From NCBI RefSeq assembly GCF_024171945.1, contig NZ_JAMTCR010000008.1, forward strand, positions 62,001-126,000: a DNA stretch of 64,000 bases, written 5' to 3'. Position 1 is the stretch's first letter. Each line of letters starts with the position of its first letter. Shown one piece after another: positions 52,470-61,573 of the stretch. The notes under the pieces were generated by a model. The model searched no databases. It had not been told where the DNA came from and was given only the letters and a program-made list of their open reading frames with translations. The position numbers and the translations under genes were made by a program. The DNA is from Actinokineospora globicatena. Its GTDB lineage: Bacteria; Actinomycetota; Actinomycetes; Mycobacteriales; Pseudonocardiaceae.

Positions 52470-52534
52470 ATTCCCGATGCTGGGCCGACGTGTCCCCTGC
52501 ACTCCCCGTCAGCCCACCTCACCCGGGAGGTCCC

Positions 52535-54157
52535 GTGCGTACCCGACATCGCCTGTTCACCGGCTTGGGCGCCGCAGCGCTCATCACCGCGGGGTTGGTG
52601 ATCACCCCGATCGCCGCCCACGCCGACAACCTGCTGACCAACCCCGGTTTCGAGACCGGCAGCCTCACCGGCTGGACCTGCGCCGGTGGCACCGGCTCCG
52701 TGGTCAGCACCCCGGTGCGCAGCGGGACCAAGGCCCTCGCGGGCGCCGCGTCCGCCAGCAACTACGCCCGCTGCGCGCAGACCGTCGCGGTCAAGCCGAG
52801 CACCGCCTACACCCTGTCCGCCTGGGTGCGCGGCAACTACGTGCACCTCGGTGTCACCGGTGGCGCGGTCAAGTGGGCCAACTCGGCCTCCGGCTACACC
52901 CAGCTCAGCATCACGTTCACGACCACGGCCAGTCAGACCAGTGCGGAGGTCTATCTGCACGGGTGGTACGGGCAAGGTACGTACAACGCCGACGACATCG
53001 CGTTGGACGGACCTGGCGGCGGTGGCGGTAACGACACGCAGGCGCCGACCACGCCTGGCAATCCGCGCGTCACCAGCGTTACCGCTAACAGCGTCTCCCT
53101 CGCGTGGGACGCCTCTACCGACAATGTGGGCGTTAGCGGCTACGAGGTCGTCCGCACTGGTCAGGTGACCTCCGCGACCGGCACTAGCGCCACCGTCACC
53201 GGTCTGTCGCCCAGCACGCAGTACAGCTTCACGGTGCGCGCGAAGGACGCGGCGGGCAACACCTCGCCGTCTTCGGTAGCGGTGACCGCCACGACGGGCA
53301 AGGACGACGGCAACCCCGGCCCGCGCTTCATCCAGGCCGCGCCATACCTCTACCTCGGCTGGGGCAACCCGCCCGCCGCGGCCGACGTGATGCGCGCGAC
53401 CGGCGTCAAGTGGTTCACCATGGCGTTCATCCTCGCGCAGAACGGCTGCAACCCGACCTGGGACAGCCAGCGCCCGCTCAAGGGCGGCGTCGACGAGAAC
53501 AACGTCAAGGCCATCCGCGCCGCCGGTGGTGACATCGTCCCGTCGATCGGCGGCTGGAGCGGCAACAAGCTCGGCCCGAACTGCGCGACCGCGGAACTGC
53601 TCGCAGGCGCGTACCAGAAGGTGATCGACGCCTACGGCCTCAAGGCGATCGACGTCGACATCGAGAACACCGACGAGTTCGAGAGCGCCGCGGTGCAGGA
53701 CCGGATCCTCACCGCCCTCAAGATCGTCAAGGCCAACAACCCCGGCCTGCGCACGATCCTGACCTTCCCGACCCTCAACACCGGCCCGAACTCCTGGGGC
53801 AACCGGCTCATCGAGCAGGCCAAGGCGCTCAACGCCAACATCGACAACTTCACCATCATGCCGTTCAACTTCGGCGGCGCCGCGGACATGTACGCCGCGA
53901 CGGTCAACTCCACCGAGGGCCTCAAGAACAAGCTCAAGTCCACCTTCGGCTGGACCGACGCCGAGGCCTACGCCCACGTCGGCATCTCCGGCATGAACAA
54001 CAGCAGCGACGCGGGCGAGGTCACCTCCCCGCAGACCTGGACCCGCATCCGCGACTGGTCCAACGCCAACCACATCGGCCGCCTCTCCTTCTGGGCCGTC
54101 AACCGCGACCGCCCGAACTGGGAGTTCACCGCCATCACGGCGGGCTTCACCGGCTGA
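52535..54157 (+). CDS. Secreted GH18 chitinase with CBM and FN3 domains
   Basis: 540 residues from GTG 52535, GGGAGGT 5 nt upstream. Signal peptide about 1-29 (cut after AHA), a beta-sandwich carbohydrate-binding module (about 30-160, [18 protein letters not shown]), a Gly-rich linker, an FN3 domain (about 168-255) and a GH18 barrel (about 265-540). The catalytic D-x-D-x-E is Asp373, Asp375 and Glu377 in [15 protein letters not shown] is the second barrel motif. It hydrolyses chitin to oligosaccharides, feeding the GlcNAc pathway of nagB. A terminator follows. Confidence 0.95.
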   Translation: MRTRHRLFTGLGAAALITAGLVITPIAAHADNLLTNPGFETGSLTGWTCAGGTGSVVSTPVRSGTKALAGAASASNYARCAQTVAVKPSTAYTLSAWVRGNYVHLGVTGGAVKWANSASGYTQLSITFTTTASQTSAEVYLHGWYGQGTYNADDIALDGPGGGGGNDTQAPTTPGNPRVTSVTANSVSLAWDASTDNVGVSGYEVVRTGQVTSATGTSATVTGLSPSTQYSFTVRAKDAAGNTSPSSVAVTATTGKDDGNPGPRFIQAAPYLYLGWGNPPAAADVMRATGVKWFTMAFILAQNGCNPTWDSQRPLKGGVDENNVKAIRAAGGDIVPSIGGWSGNKLGPNCATAELLAGAYQKVIDAYGLKAIDVDIENTDEFESAAVQDRILTALKIVKANNPGLRTILTFPTLNTGPNSWGNRLIEQAKALNANIDNFTIMPFNFGGAADMYAATVNSTEGLKNKLKSTFGWTDAEAYAHVGISGMNNSSDAGEVTSPQTWTRIRDWSNANHIGRLSFWAVNRDRPNWEFTAITAGFTG

Positions 54158-54171
54158 TCGCGTTCGTCCTC

Positions 54172-54203
54172 GCTGCCCGGACTCCTGGTGGGGTCCGGGC
54201 AGC
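54172..54203 (+). terminator. Terminator after the chitinase gene
   Basis: Perfect 11-bp stem GCTGCCCGGAC/GTCCGGGCAGC with a 10-nt loop, 14 nt after the stop. Confidence 0.85.
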
Positions 54204-54798
54204 TTCATGTCCACTGTGGACACTTTTGCTGCTGCGTCGGCTCTGGATGATCACTCGTTGGCCGACTTTGGCTCCGGGAGGCTGCTGGCGTCCCTTGAGG
54301 CTCTCTGACCAGCGGACTTTTCGTTGGTGCCGCGTGGATTTCCCTCTTATGGGTTACAGAAGTTATCCACATGTGGATCTCTGCGGGGGTCGTTTCAAGA
54401 TCGACTGTCGGGGGGTGCCGGTAGACTGGCCCAGGGACGCCCCCCGGAGAGGGTGGGGGCCGGGCTGAGGTTGGCGGGGGGCGGCGGGGCCGTCAAGGGG
54501 GTTCGCTCGAAGGTGTGACGGGCGGGGGTTGGGGAACCCGGCGCTGGGCTGCGGAGTTGGGCGGATGCTTGGCTTTGCGATGGCCGAGGACTCAGGTCGA
54601 GGGCAAGTTCGGCGAGAGGGTCGTGCCCGCCAAGAACGCCGCGCTGGCGTAGACGCCTAGTGGGACTGGGGTGCGGTGGGGGAGTGGAGCGACGGGTGCG
54701 CATCCACCGATCGGTTGATGGGGGTGGGCGAGTGGTGGACAGCGGGGCTCGGTCGTTCTGTCGATTCGGGGTGGGGGCGCGGGCAGCACGCTAGTGGC
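54204..54798. other. Gene-free region with DnaA-box-like palindromes
   Basis: About 595 bp with no supportable gene. It contains TGTCCACTGTGGACA (54208-54222) and a palindrome around the DnaA box TTATCCACA (54363-54371, inside ATCCACATGTGGAT). The stretch 54420-54520 is very G-rich. Confidence 0.45.
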
Positions 54799-55965
54799 AT
54801 GGCATTGACGGAAGGTCCTGTCCAAGTGCGCGAGTTGGCGCCGGATCTCGCGCGTGGGGTGATGCTCGCGCTGATCGCGGTGGCCAACTCGGTGGTGTAC
54901 CTCTACGGCCGTCCGTACGGGGCGCGGCAGCACATCGTGGAGGAGGGGGTGTTTGATCGGCTGGTCAGCGTGGTCGATGTGGCCGTGGTCGACGGGCGGG
55001 CGTATCCGATGTTCGCGGCGTTGTTCGCCTACGGGGTCGTGCGGGTGTTCCAGCGGCAGCGGGACGCGGGGGTGTCGGAGCGCGACGCGAAGCGGTTGCT
55101 GAGGCGGCGGAGCCGGTGGTTGATCGCGTTCGGGTTCGTGCACGTGGTGGTGCTGTTCCCGGGTGACGTGCTCGGGCTCTACGGCGTGCTCGGCTTCGTG
55201 CTGGTCGCGTTGACCGGGGTGAAGGACCGCACGCTGCTCGTCGCGGCCGGGCTGTGGTCGGTGCTGGTCGCACTGGTGCAGGGGACGGCGTACATGATGC
55301 CGTCCGATGGCACCCGGTCGTTCTTCTTCTCCTTCGAGACCACCGATGCGTTCGAGGCGATGGCGTTGCGACCCGTCGAATGGTTGATGACACCGTTCGG
55401 GATGCTCGGTGTCGGTTGCGCCGCGTTGGTCGGGACGTGGGCCGCTCGGCGGGGGGTGATCAGCGATCCGGCGCGGCACCGCGTGTTGCTGTCGCGGACG
55501 GCGACCATCGGCTTGACGCTGGCTCTGCTCGGCGGTTTGCCCGCGGGCCTTGCGGTAGGCGGGTTCTACACACCGACTGGTGCAACGATGTTGTGGGCCA
55601 CGTCGGCGTTGCACGCGGTGACAGGCATTGCGGGCGGACTCGGCTACGAGGCGCTGATCGGGTTGGTCGCCGTGCGCATCGGTGATCGTCGTGGACCAGT
55701 GGTGCTGGCCATCACCGCGTGCGGCGAACGCTCGCTGAGCTGCTACCTCTTCCAGTCCGTCGTCTTCGTCGCGCTCCTCTCGCCGTACACCCTCGCGTTG
55801 GGCAAGACGGCGGGCACTGCCGAGGTCGCGATCATCGCGCTCGCAACGTGGCTCGCTTCCATCTTGCTTGCGGACCTGTTGCGACGGAACGGGAAGCGGG
55901 GGCCTGCCGAGGTGCTGCTCCGCCGTCTCACCTATGGCGGTCGAGCGGCGAAGATCGCGCGGTGA
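54799..55965 (+). CDS. DUF418-family membrane protein (YeiB-like)
   Basis: 388 residues from ATG 54799. About ten hydrophobic spans, starting VRELAPDLARGVMLALIAVANS and with the DUF418 C-terminal CGERSLSCYLFQSVVFVALL. Family members of the acyltransferase-3 superfamily fold have unknown function, sometimes linked to antibiotic or cell-envelope modification. Translationally coupled to the histidine kinase downstream by a GTGA overlap, so the kinase may monitor what this protein does. Confidence 0.9.
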   Translation: MALTEGPVQVRELAPDLARGVMLALIAVANSVVYLYGRPYGARQHIVEEGVFDRLVSVVDVAVVDGRAYPMFAALFAYGVVRVFQRQRDAGVSERDAKRLLRRRSRWLIAFGFVHVVVLFPGDVLGLYGVLGFVLVALTGVKDRTLLVAAGLWSVLVALVQGTAYMMPSDGTRSFFFSFETTDAFEAMALRPVEWLMTPFGMLGVGCAALVGTWAARRGVISDPARHRVLLSRTATIGLTLALLGGLPAGLAVGGFYTPTGATMLWATSALHAVTGIAGGLGYEALIGLVAVRIGDRRGPVVLAITACGERSLSCYLFQSVVFVALLSPYTLALGKTAGTAEVAIIALATWLASILLADLLRRNGKRGPAEVLLRRLTYGGRAAKIAR

Positions 55966-57161
55966 GGGCCGTGGACGAACAGCTGAAGCGCGAATACCGG
56001 TGGGACCAGGTCTGGGCCTTGGCGCCATTCGCCTTGCTGCTCTTAGCCTGTGCGGTGACTCTTGTGTTCGACCACCGCGAGTGGGGCTACCGCTTGGCCA
56101 CGTTGCTCATCGCGGCCGTGCTCGCGGTGTGGCACTGGTGGTTCGTGGTCGCGCACCCGGCCTGGGTCGTGACCGGTCGGACGCCCCGGCCGTGGGCGAT
56201 GACCGGGTACTTCCTCGGCGTGCTCGCCCTCACCGTCGTCCTGGTCCAGCGCGACGACGCGTTCCAACTGTTCGTCCCCGTCTGCTACCTGCTCGCGTTC
56301 GGGGTGCTGCCGGGTCGCTTCGCCTACCTCGGCGTGCTCGTCGTGAACATCCCGTGGCTGGTGGTGTCAGGCGCCGACCTGCGGTCGACGGTGCTCGACC
56401 TCGCCCTCGTGACGCCGATGGCCGCGCTGATCGGCGGGATGATCCGGGCGATGGAACGGGAAGCGGTCCGGCGCAGGGAGACCAACACCGCCCTCGTCGC
56501 CATGGCCGAGGAGAACGCCAGGTTGCACGACCTGGTGGTCGCGCGAGCGCGGGAAACCGGCGTCGCGCAGGAACGCGCCAGGATGGCCCGCGAGATCCAC
56601 GACACCGTCGCGCAGGGCCTCACCGGTATCGTCACCCAACTGGAGGCGGTGGGGGAGTTGCCCGGACCGGCACGCCGCAGGGTCGACACGGCCCGGAAAC
56701 TGGCCAGGACCAGCCTGGCGGAGGTCCGCCGGTCACTCGACGCGCTGCGCCCGGGGCCGTTGCGCGACGCGCGGCTCGGTGACGCGGTGCGGCAGACCGT
56801 GCTGGCATGGCGCGAACAATTCGCCATCCCCGCCACGTTCACCACGACCGGGACACCACGACCCGCGCACTCGGAGGTAGAGGTGACCCTGCTCCGCGCC
56901 GCCCAGGAAGCACTGTCCAATGTGGGGAGACACGCCCACGCCAGCAGGGTCGCCGTCACCCTGTCCTACATGGAGGACGTGATCGTGCTGGACGTCCGCG
57001 ACGACGGGGCGGGTTTCGTGACGTCGACCGCGGGTGGGTTCGGCCTCGCGGCGCTGCGGGACCGGGTGCGGTCGCTGGCGGGGCTCGTCGACATCGAGTC
57101 GCGTCCCGGCGCGGGGACGGCGGTCAGCGTCAGCGTCCCGGTCATCGAGGTGGCGGGATGA
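55962..57161 (+). CDS. Membrane sensor histidine kinase (HisKA_3 type)
   Basis: 399 residues from GTG 55962 (GTGA overlap; GTG 55971 also possible). Five membrane spans in the first 155 residues, a coiled coil, then HisKA_3 with His in ARMAREIHDTVAQG and an HATPase end (EVEVTLLRAAQEALSNVGRHAHAS, VRDDGAGF, FGLAALRDRVRSLAG). An in-frame TTA codon lies at 56043. The kinase is coupled to the response regulator through an ATGA overlap. Confidence 0.94.
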   Translation: MRAVDEQLKREYRWDQVWALAPFALLLLACAVTLVFDHREWGYRLATLLIAAVLAVWHWWFVVAHPAWVVTGRTPRPWAMTGYFLGVLALTVVLVQRDDAFQLFVPVCYLLAFGVLPGRFAYLGVLVVNIPWLVVSGADLRSTVLDLALVTPMAALIGGMIRAMEREAVRRRETNTALVAMAEENARLHDLVVARARETGVAQERARMAREIHDTVAQGLTGIVTQLEAVGELPGPARRRVDTARKLARTSLAEVRRSLDALRPGPLRDARLGDAVRQTVLAWREQFAIPATFTTTGTPRPAHSEVEVTLLRAAQEALSNVGRHAHASRVAVTLSYMEDVIVLDVRDDGAGFVTSTAGGFGLAALRDRVRSLAGLVDIESRPGAGTAVSVSVPVIEVAG

Positions 57162-57787
57162 CCCGGCTGCGGCTCGTCGTGGTCGACGACCACCCCGTCG
57201 TCCGGGACGGACTGCACGGGATGCTGGGCACGCAATCGGACTTCGAGGTGGTCGGTGCCGCCGCGAGTGGTGCCGAGGCGATCGCGGTGGTGGCCGCGAC
57301 CCGACCGGACGTGGTGCTCACCGACCTGCGCTTACCCGATCCGAGCGGTGGCACGCTGATCCGGTTGCTGCGCGAGCGCGTCCCGAGCGTCGCGGTCCTC
57401 GTGCTCACCACCCACGACACGGACTCCGATGTCCTGCCTGCAGTGGAAGCGGGTGCGACCGGCTACCTCCTCAAGGACGCGCCCAGGGAGGAACTGTTCC
57501 GTGCCGTGCGCGCGGCGGCCAAGGGCGACACGGTGCTCTCCCCGTCCGTCGCAGCCGTGCTGCTCAGCCGGGTCCGCCCGCGACAGACGGTGCGCGAACT
57601 CAGCGCCAGGGAGCTCGAGGTGCTCGGCATGGTCGCGCGCGGCAACACCAACCGGGAGACCGCCGCCGAGCTGTACGTCAGCGAGGCCACCGTGAAGACG
57701 CACCTGCTGCACATCTACGCGAAGCTGGAGGTCTCCGACCGCGCGTCCGCCGTCGCTGCCGCGTACCAGCGCCGGATCCTGGACTAG
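57158..57787 (+). CDS. NarL/LuxR-type response regulator
   Basis: 209 residues, ATG 57158. Receiver: DDHPVVRDGL, Asp in VVLTDLRLP (about 55), Thr in VLTTHDTD and Lys in YLLKDAPREELF. LuxR HTH: LSARELEVLGMVARGNTNRETAAELYVSEATVKTHLLHIYAKL. One TTA codon at 57332. Likely regulates its own operon; other targets unknown. The end overlaps the convergent marR by 4 nt. Confidence 0.95.
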   Translation: MTRLRLVVVDDHPVVRDGLHGMLGTQSDFEVVGAAASGAEAIAVVAATRPDVVLTDLRLPDPSGGTLIRLLRERVPSVAVLVLTTHDTDSDVLPAVEAGATGYLLKDAPREELFRAVRAAAKGDTVLSPSVAAVLLSRVRPRQTVRELSARELEVLGMVARGNTNRETAAELYVSEATVKTHLLHIYAKLEVSDRASAVAAAYQRRILD

Positions 57788-58164
57788 TCCTCTGCGGTGA
57801 GGTGCTCGCCGAGGATGGCGCGGTGCGTGTCGCTGGCGACCCGGTAGCGGGCCAGACCCTCGGCGGTGATGCGGACGAAGACGCCGCGCCGGTCGGCCTC
57901 GCACAGCGCGCGTTCGACCAACCCCGCACGCTCCAAGCGGGCCACGGTGCGGGAAAGCGCGCTCTGGCTGAGGTACATGGACGCGGCGAGGTCCAGCATG
58001 CGCAGCTCCTCGGCGTCGTGGGCGGCGAGCCGGTCCAGCGTCTCGAACTCGTTCATGCTCACGCCGTGCGACTCCTCGAGCTCGCGGTCGAGCCTGCACG
58101 CGATCTCGTGGTAGCGCGACGACATCGACCGCCACTGGTCGACGAACTCCGCTCCCCGCTCCAT
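57784..58164 (-). CDS. MarR-family regulator
   Basis: 126 residues from ATG 58164. The winged helix reads MNEFETLDRLAAHDAEELRMLDLAASMYLSQSALSRTVARLERAGLVERALCEADRRGVFVRIT, the full MarR signature. Divergent from the MFS transporter over 100 bp of unusually AT-rich DNA with palindromic sites, so it probably represses the exporter until a ligand arrives. Confidence 0.93.
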   Translation of the reverse strand: MERGAEFVDQWRSMSSRYHEIACRLDRELEESHGVSMNEFETLDRLAAHDAEELRMLDLAASMYLSQSALSRTVARLERAGLVERALCEADRRGVFVRITAEGLARYRVASDTHRAILGEHLTAED

Positions 58165-58231
58165 GGCGGGCACCCTACCACGCGCCAGCAATTTATGTCA
58201 AAGCATCTTACCCGATGGCATATTATGTTGG

Positions 58232-58244
58232 CGCATTAGATGCG
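58232..58244. promoter_or_regulatory. Operator-like palindrome in the MarR-MFS gap
   Basis: CGCAT-TAG-ATGCG, perfect 5-bp arms, 20 bp before the MFS start. Further GCAT(C/A)T half-sites occur at 58203 and 58217. A MarR binding site is likely. Confidence 0.5.
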
Positions 58245-58264
58245 ACAGCATGTAGTTTTCGGAC

Positions 58265-59695
58265 GTGTCCCTCATCGAAACGCCCACGGTCCCCGCCCCG
58301 ACGCGGGCACCCGTCTGGTCCGGCAGGCTCTGGGGAGTGCTGGCCGTGCTGTGCGTCGTCCTCTTCCTCGACGGCATGGACGTCTCCATGGTCGGTGTCG
58401 CGCTGCCCTCGATCGGCGCGGAACTGGGCATGTCGGAGTCCTCGCTGCAGTGGCTGGTCAACGGCTACGTCCTCGGCTACGGCGGTCTGCTGCTGCTCGG
58501 CGGCCGCACCGCCGACCTGCTCGGCCGCCGCCGGGTGTTCCTCATCGCCCTGGCCGCCTTCGCGGTGGCCTCCTTCGTCGGCGGCCTGGTCGACGACGGC
58601 GTCCTGCTCGTGCTGACCCGCTTCATCAAGGGCCTCGCCGCCGCCTTCACCGCGCCGACCGCCATGTCCATCCTCACCACGACCTTCCCGGAAGGTCCCG
58701 CCCGCAACCGGGCGCTGTCGATCTTCACCGTGTTCGGGGCCAGCGGGTACTCGTCCGGCCTGATCCTGGGCGGCCTGCTCACCAGCGCGGGGTGGCGCTG
58801 GACGTTCCTCACGCCGGTGCCCGTCGCCTTGGCGGCGTTGGTGGTCGGCATCCGGCTCATCCCCAGGGACACCGCGCGTTCCGACGGCGGTCACGACATC
58901 TGGGGAGCCCTCACCCTCACCGGTGGCATGCTGCTGGCCGTCTACACCGTGGTCACCGCACCGGAACGCGGCTGGCTGTCGCCGATCACGCTGGCGTCCG
59001 TCGTCGTGGTCGTGGCGCTGCTGACCGCGTTCGTGCTGATCGAGAACCGGATCGCGCACCCGTTGATCCGGTTGGGGATCCTGCGGATCGGCACCGTGGT
59101 GCGGGCCAACCTCAGCGTGGTCGCGCTGATGGGCTCCTACGTCAGCTTCCAGTTCATCATGACCATCTACCTGCAGAACGTCCTCGGCTGGGCGCCGCTG
59201 ACGATGGCGCTCGCGTTGCTGCCTGCGGGGATCGTCGTCGTCATCGGCTCACCGCTGGTCGGCAAGCTCATCGACCGCTACGGCACCGAGCGGCTGATCC
59301 TCGCCTCGATGGTGTCGCTGAGCCTGGGGTACGTGTGGTTCCTCGTCGCGGCGGGCACCACACCGGACTACCCGCTGGCCATCCTGCCCACGATGCTCTT
59401 ACTCGGCGGCGGGTTCGGGTTCGGCTTCAGCGCGATCATGGCCCAGGGCACCGACGGCATCGACGACGCCGAACAGGGCTTGGCGGCCGGGTTGCTGCAG
59501 ACCTCGGGGCAGGTCGGCTCCGCGCTCATCCTGGCCGTGGTCACGGCCGTGATCGCGGGCTCGACCGCCACCGACCTCGGCGCCTTCCGGCCCGGCCTCA
59601 ACCTGGTCACCGGCGTCGCCGTCGCGGGACTGCTGCTGAACCTCGTCCCGTTGGCCCGCCGCGCGTCCCGACCCCGCGCTCCGCTGCCCAGCTGA
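58265..59695 (+). CDS. MFS drug-efflux transporter, DHA2 type
   Basis: 476 residues, GTG 58265. About 14 hydrophobic spans; motif A-like LLLLGGRTADLLGRRRVF between spans 2 and 3, and motif D-like FLDGMDVSMVGVALPSI in span 1. DHA2 members (EmrB/QacA) export drugs by proton antiport. The divergent MarR gene supports ligand-induced expression. One TTA codon near 59399. No other resistance gene next to it. Confidence 0.92.
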   Translation: MSLIETPTVPAPTRAPVWSGRLWGVLAVLCVVLFLDGMDVSMVGVALPSIGAELGMSESSLQWLVNGYVLGYGGLLLLGGRTADLLGRRRVFLIALAAFAVASFVGGLVDDGVLLVLTRFIKGLAAAFTAPTAMSILTTTFPEGPARNRALSIFTVFGASGYSSGLILGGLLTSAGWRWTFLTPVPVALAALVVGIRLIPRDTARSDGGHDIWGALTLTGGMLLAVYTVVTAPERGWLSPITLASVVVVVALLTAFVLIENRIAHPLIRLGILRIGTVVRANLSVVALMGSYVSFQFIMTIYLQNVLGWAPLTMALALLPAGIVVVIGSPLVGKLIDRYGTERLILASMVSLSLGYVWFLVAAGTTPDYPLAILPTMLLLGGGFGFGFSAIMAQGTDGIDDAEQGLAAGLLQTSGQVGSALILAVVTAVIAGSTATDLGAFRPGLNLVTGVAVAGLLLNLVPLARRASRPRAPLPS

Positions 59696-59736
59696 CCGCA
59701 ACCGCACCCACACCCCGCACCCGCAGAGGAGGATCC

Positions 59737-59760
59737 ATGTTTGATCACTATCGCGCCTGA
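59737..59760 (+). CDS. Possible 7-codon leader ORF upstream of the P450
   Basis: ATG with a very strong GAGGAGGA site 4 nt upstream encodes MFDHYRA and stops. It lies 41 nt after the MFS stop and 298 nt before the P450. It may be a leader peptide in the P450 transcript or a degraded gene start. Confidence 0.35.
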   Translation: MFDHYRA

Positions 59761-59984
59761 CCCGCGGCCACGCGTCCGGCATGCTGTCCGACGCTCCGTC
59801 CGGGTGGTGTCCGCGATCTGCTGCCGAAGCCCTGGCTGGTGCCCGGGTGCGGTCGAATCCGTGCTGGGTCGAGGGTGTGGATCCGGCGAAGACCGGCGGA
59901 TGTCGGGGTGCTTGCCCCAGCGCGGTGGGGTCACCAGGACGAGTGATCTTCCTTGGAAGGTCATCTTGGGGGTGCCTACGGTGG

Positions 59985-60018
59985 GCGGGAAGTTCCCCGG
60001 AGTTCGGGGACTTCCCGC
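59985..60018 (+). promoter_or_regulatory. Strong hairpin 40 nt upstream of the P450 start
   Basis: Stem GCGGGAAGTTCCCC against GGGGACTTCCCGC with a single bulged base and a 7-nt loop. It may terminate readthrough from the MFS gene or act as an attenuator. The 300-bp leader around it contains no other gene. Confidence 0.55.
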
Positions 60019-60058
60019 GTGGACAAGCAGGGTCGCACCTGACCGGAGGCACTCAGCG

Positions 60059-61444
60059 ATGGCGAACCCGTTCAGCTCGATCCCGTCCGCGCCGGGGGCG
60101 GTGCCGCTGTTGGGGCACGCGCCGAGAATGGTGCGGGATCCGCTGGCGTTCCTGGAGTCGTTGTCGCAGCACGGTGATCTGGTCCGGGTGCGGTTGGGGC
60201 CGGTGCGGGCGGTGGTGGTGTGCGGCGTCGAACTGACCGACGACGTGTTGCGCGACGACCACGTCTTCGACAAGGGCGGGCCGTTCTGGGACCGGGTCAG
60301 GGAGTTCGCCGGGGACGGGCTGTCGTCGTGTCCGCACCACCTGCACCGGCGGCAGCGGCGGTTGGTGCAGCCCGCGTTCCACGCCAGCAGGTTGCCCGAC
60401 TACGCCGTGGTGATGGCGCGGGAGGCGACGGCGGCGGCGGCGGACTGGGGTGACGGTGAGGTGCTCGACGTGTTGCCGCGGATGTTGGTCATCACCTCGC
60501 GCATCGTGGCGGCGACCATGTTCTCCGACGCGTTGACCGACGACGAGGTGGGCCAGGTACTCGACGACACGGCGGTGCTGCTGACGGGGCTGTACCGGCG
60601 GATGATGACGCCGCCGATCCTCGACAGCCTGCCGACGCCGGGGAACCGGGCCTACCGCAGGGCGACGGTGCGGTTGCGGGAGACGCTGCACCAGCTCGTC
60701 GTCGACCGGCGCTTGGGCGGGGGTGACCACGGGGACCTGCTGTCGGCGCTGGTCGCCGCGCAGGACCCGCAGACCAGGGGGCGGTCGACCGACACCGAGC
60801 TGACCGACCAGCTGATCACGTTCTTCATCGCCGGGTCCGAGACGGCCGCCAGCTGCCTGGCGTGGAGCCTGCACCTGCTCGCCACCCGGCCGGACCTGCA
60901 GGAGCGGGTGCGCGCCGAGGCCCCCGCGATCCTCGCCGCGGGCGTCGCGGCCGGGCCGGAGACGACCACCGGCAAGCTCATCACCGAGTCGCTGCGCAAG
61001 TGGCCGCCGGTCTGGTTGTTCACCCGCACCACCACGATGGACACCCAGCTCGGCGACTACGAGATCCCGGCCGACACGGCGGTGGTCCTCAGTCCGCACC
61101 TGGTCCACCACCGCCCCGACCGCTACCCCGAGCCGGACCGCTTCGACCTCGACCGCTGGACGTCGGCGCCCACGCCCCGCACCCCGTACCTGCCGTTCAG
61201 CAACGGCCCCCGCAAGTGCGTCGGCAATCACTACGCCCTCACCGAGATCACCCTCGTCCTCGCCGCCATCACCAGCCGCTGGCACGTCGAAGCCTTGTCC
61301 GACAACGAGGTCCGCCCCACCATCGCCGCCACCCTGCGTCCCCGCGACCTCCGCCTCCGCGTCACCGCGCGCTCCACCGCCGCCGAACTCCCCGCCCAGC
61401 GCCAACCCAGCACCCCCGCTCCCGCCGAACCCGGGCGCCACTAG
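60059..61444 (+). CDS. Cytochrome P450
   Basis: 461 residues from ATG 60059 with GGAGGC 8 nt upstream. The frame is open upstream but the protein family begins here. I-helix FIAGSETAA (about 256-264), ExxR in ESLRKW (Glu310), heme loop PFSNGPRKCVG (Cys387). Sequence details such as FWDRVREFAGDGLSSCPHHLHRRQRRLVQPAFH recall bacterial terpene oxidases of the CYP183 (pentalenene oxidase) group, but no terpene synthase is in the window. Needs ferredoxin and reductase in trans. Confidence 0.92.
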   Translation: MANPFSSIPSAPGAVPLLGHAPRMVRDPLAFLESLSQHGDLVRVRLGPVRAVVVCGVELTDDVLRDDHVFDKGGPFWDRVREFAGDGLSSCPHHLHRRQRRLVQPAFHASRLPDYAVVMAREATAAAADWGDGEVLDVLPRMLVITSRIVAATMFSDALTDDEVGQVLDDTAVLLTGLYRRMMTPPILDSLPTPGNRAYRRATVRLRETLHQLVVDRRLGGGDHGDLLSALVAAQDPQTRGRSTDTELTDQLITFFIAGSETAASCLAWSLHLLATRPDLQERVRAEAPAILAAGVAAGPETTTGKLITESLRKWPPVWLFTRTTTMDTQLGDYEIPADTAVVLSPHLVHHRPDRYPEPDRFDLDRWTSAPTPRTPYLPFSNGPRKCVGNHYALTEITLVLAAITSRWHVEALSDNEVRPTIAATLRPRDLRLRVTARSTAAELPAQRQPSTPAPAEPGRH

Positions 61445-61573
61445 CCCCCGGACCGAACTTAGGTCGAGCATCGCCCAACCCGGCTCGGGAGCCGATCTCG
61501 GCGATCAGCCACGCCCTCGCGGGTCGACCCAGCGGTGTTCAGGTGAAACAGCGGTGTCCCAGTGGGGGGAGGG

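Noticed and set aside
54400-54520. Possible structured RNA such as 6C RNA
   Set aside because: C-runs and G-runs exist, but I cannot arrange two hairpins with C-rich loops as the class requires; probably only compositional.
59741-60058. Longer P450 start upstream of 60059
   Set aside because: The extra residues do not resemble a P450 and the strong GGAGGC site points to ATG 60059.
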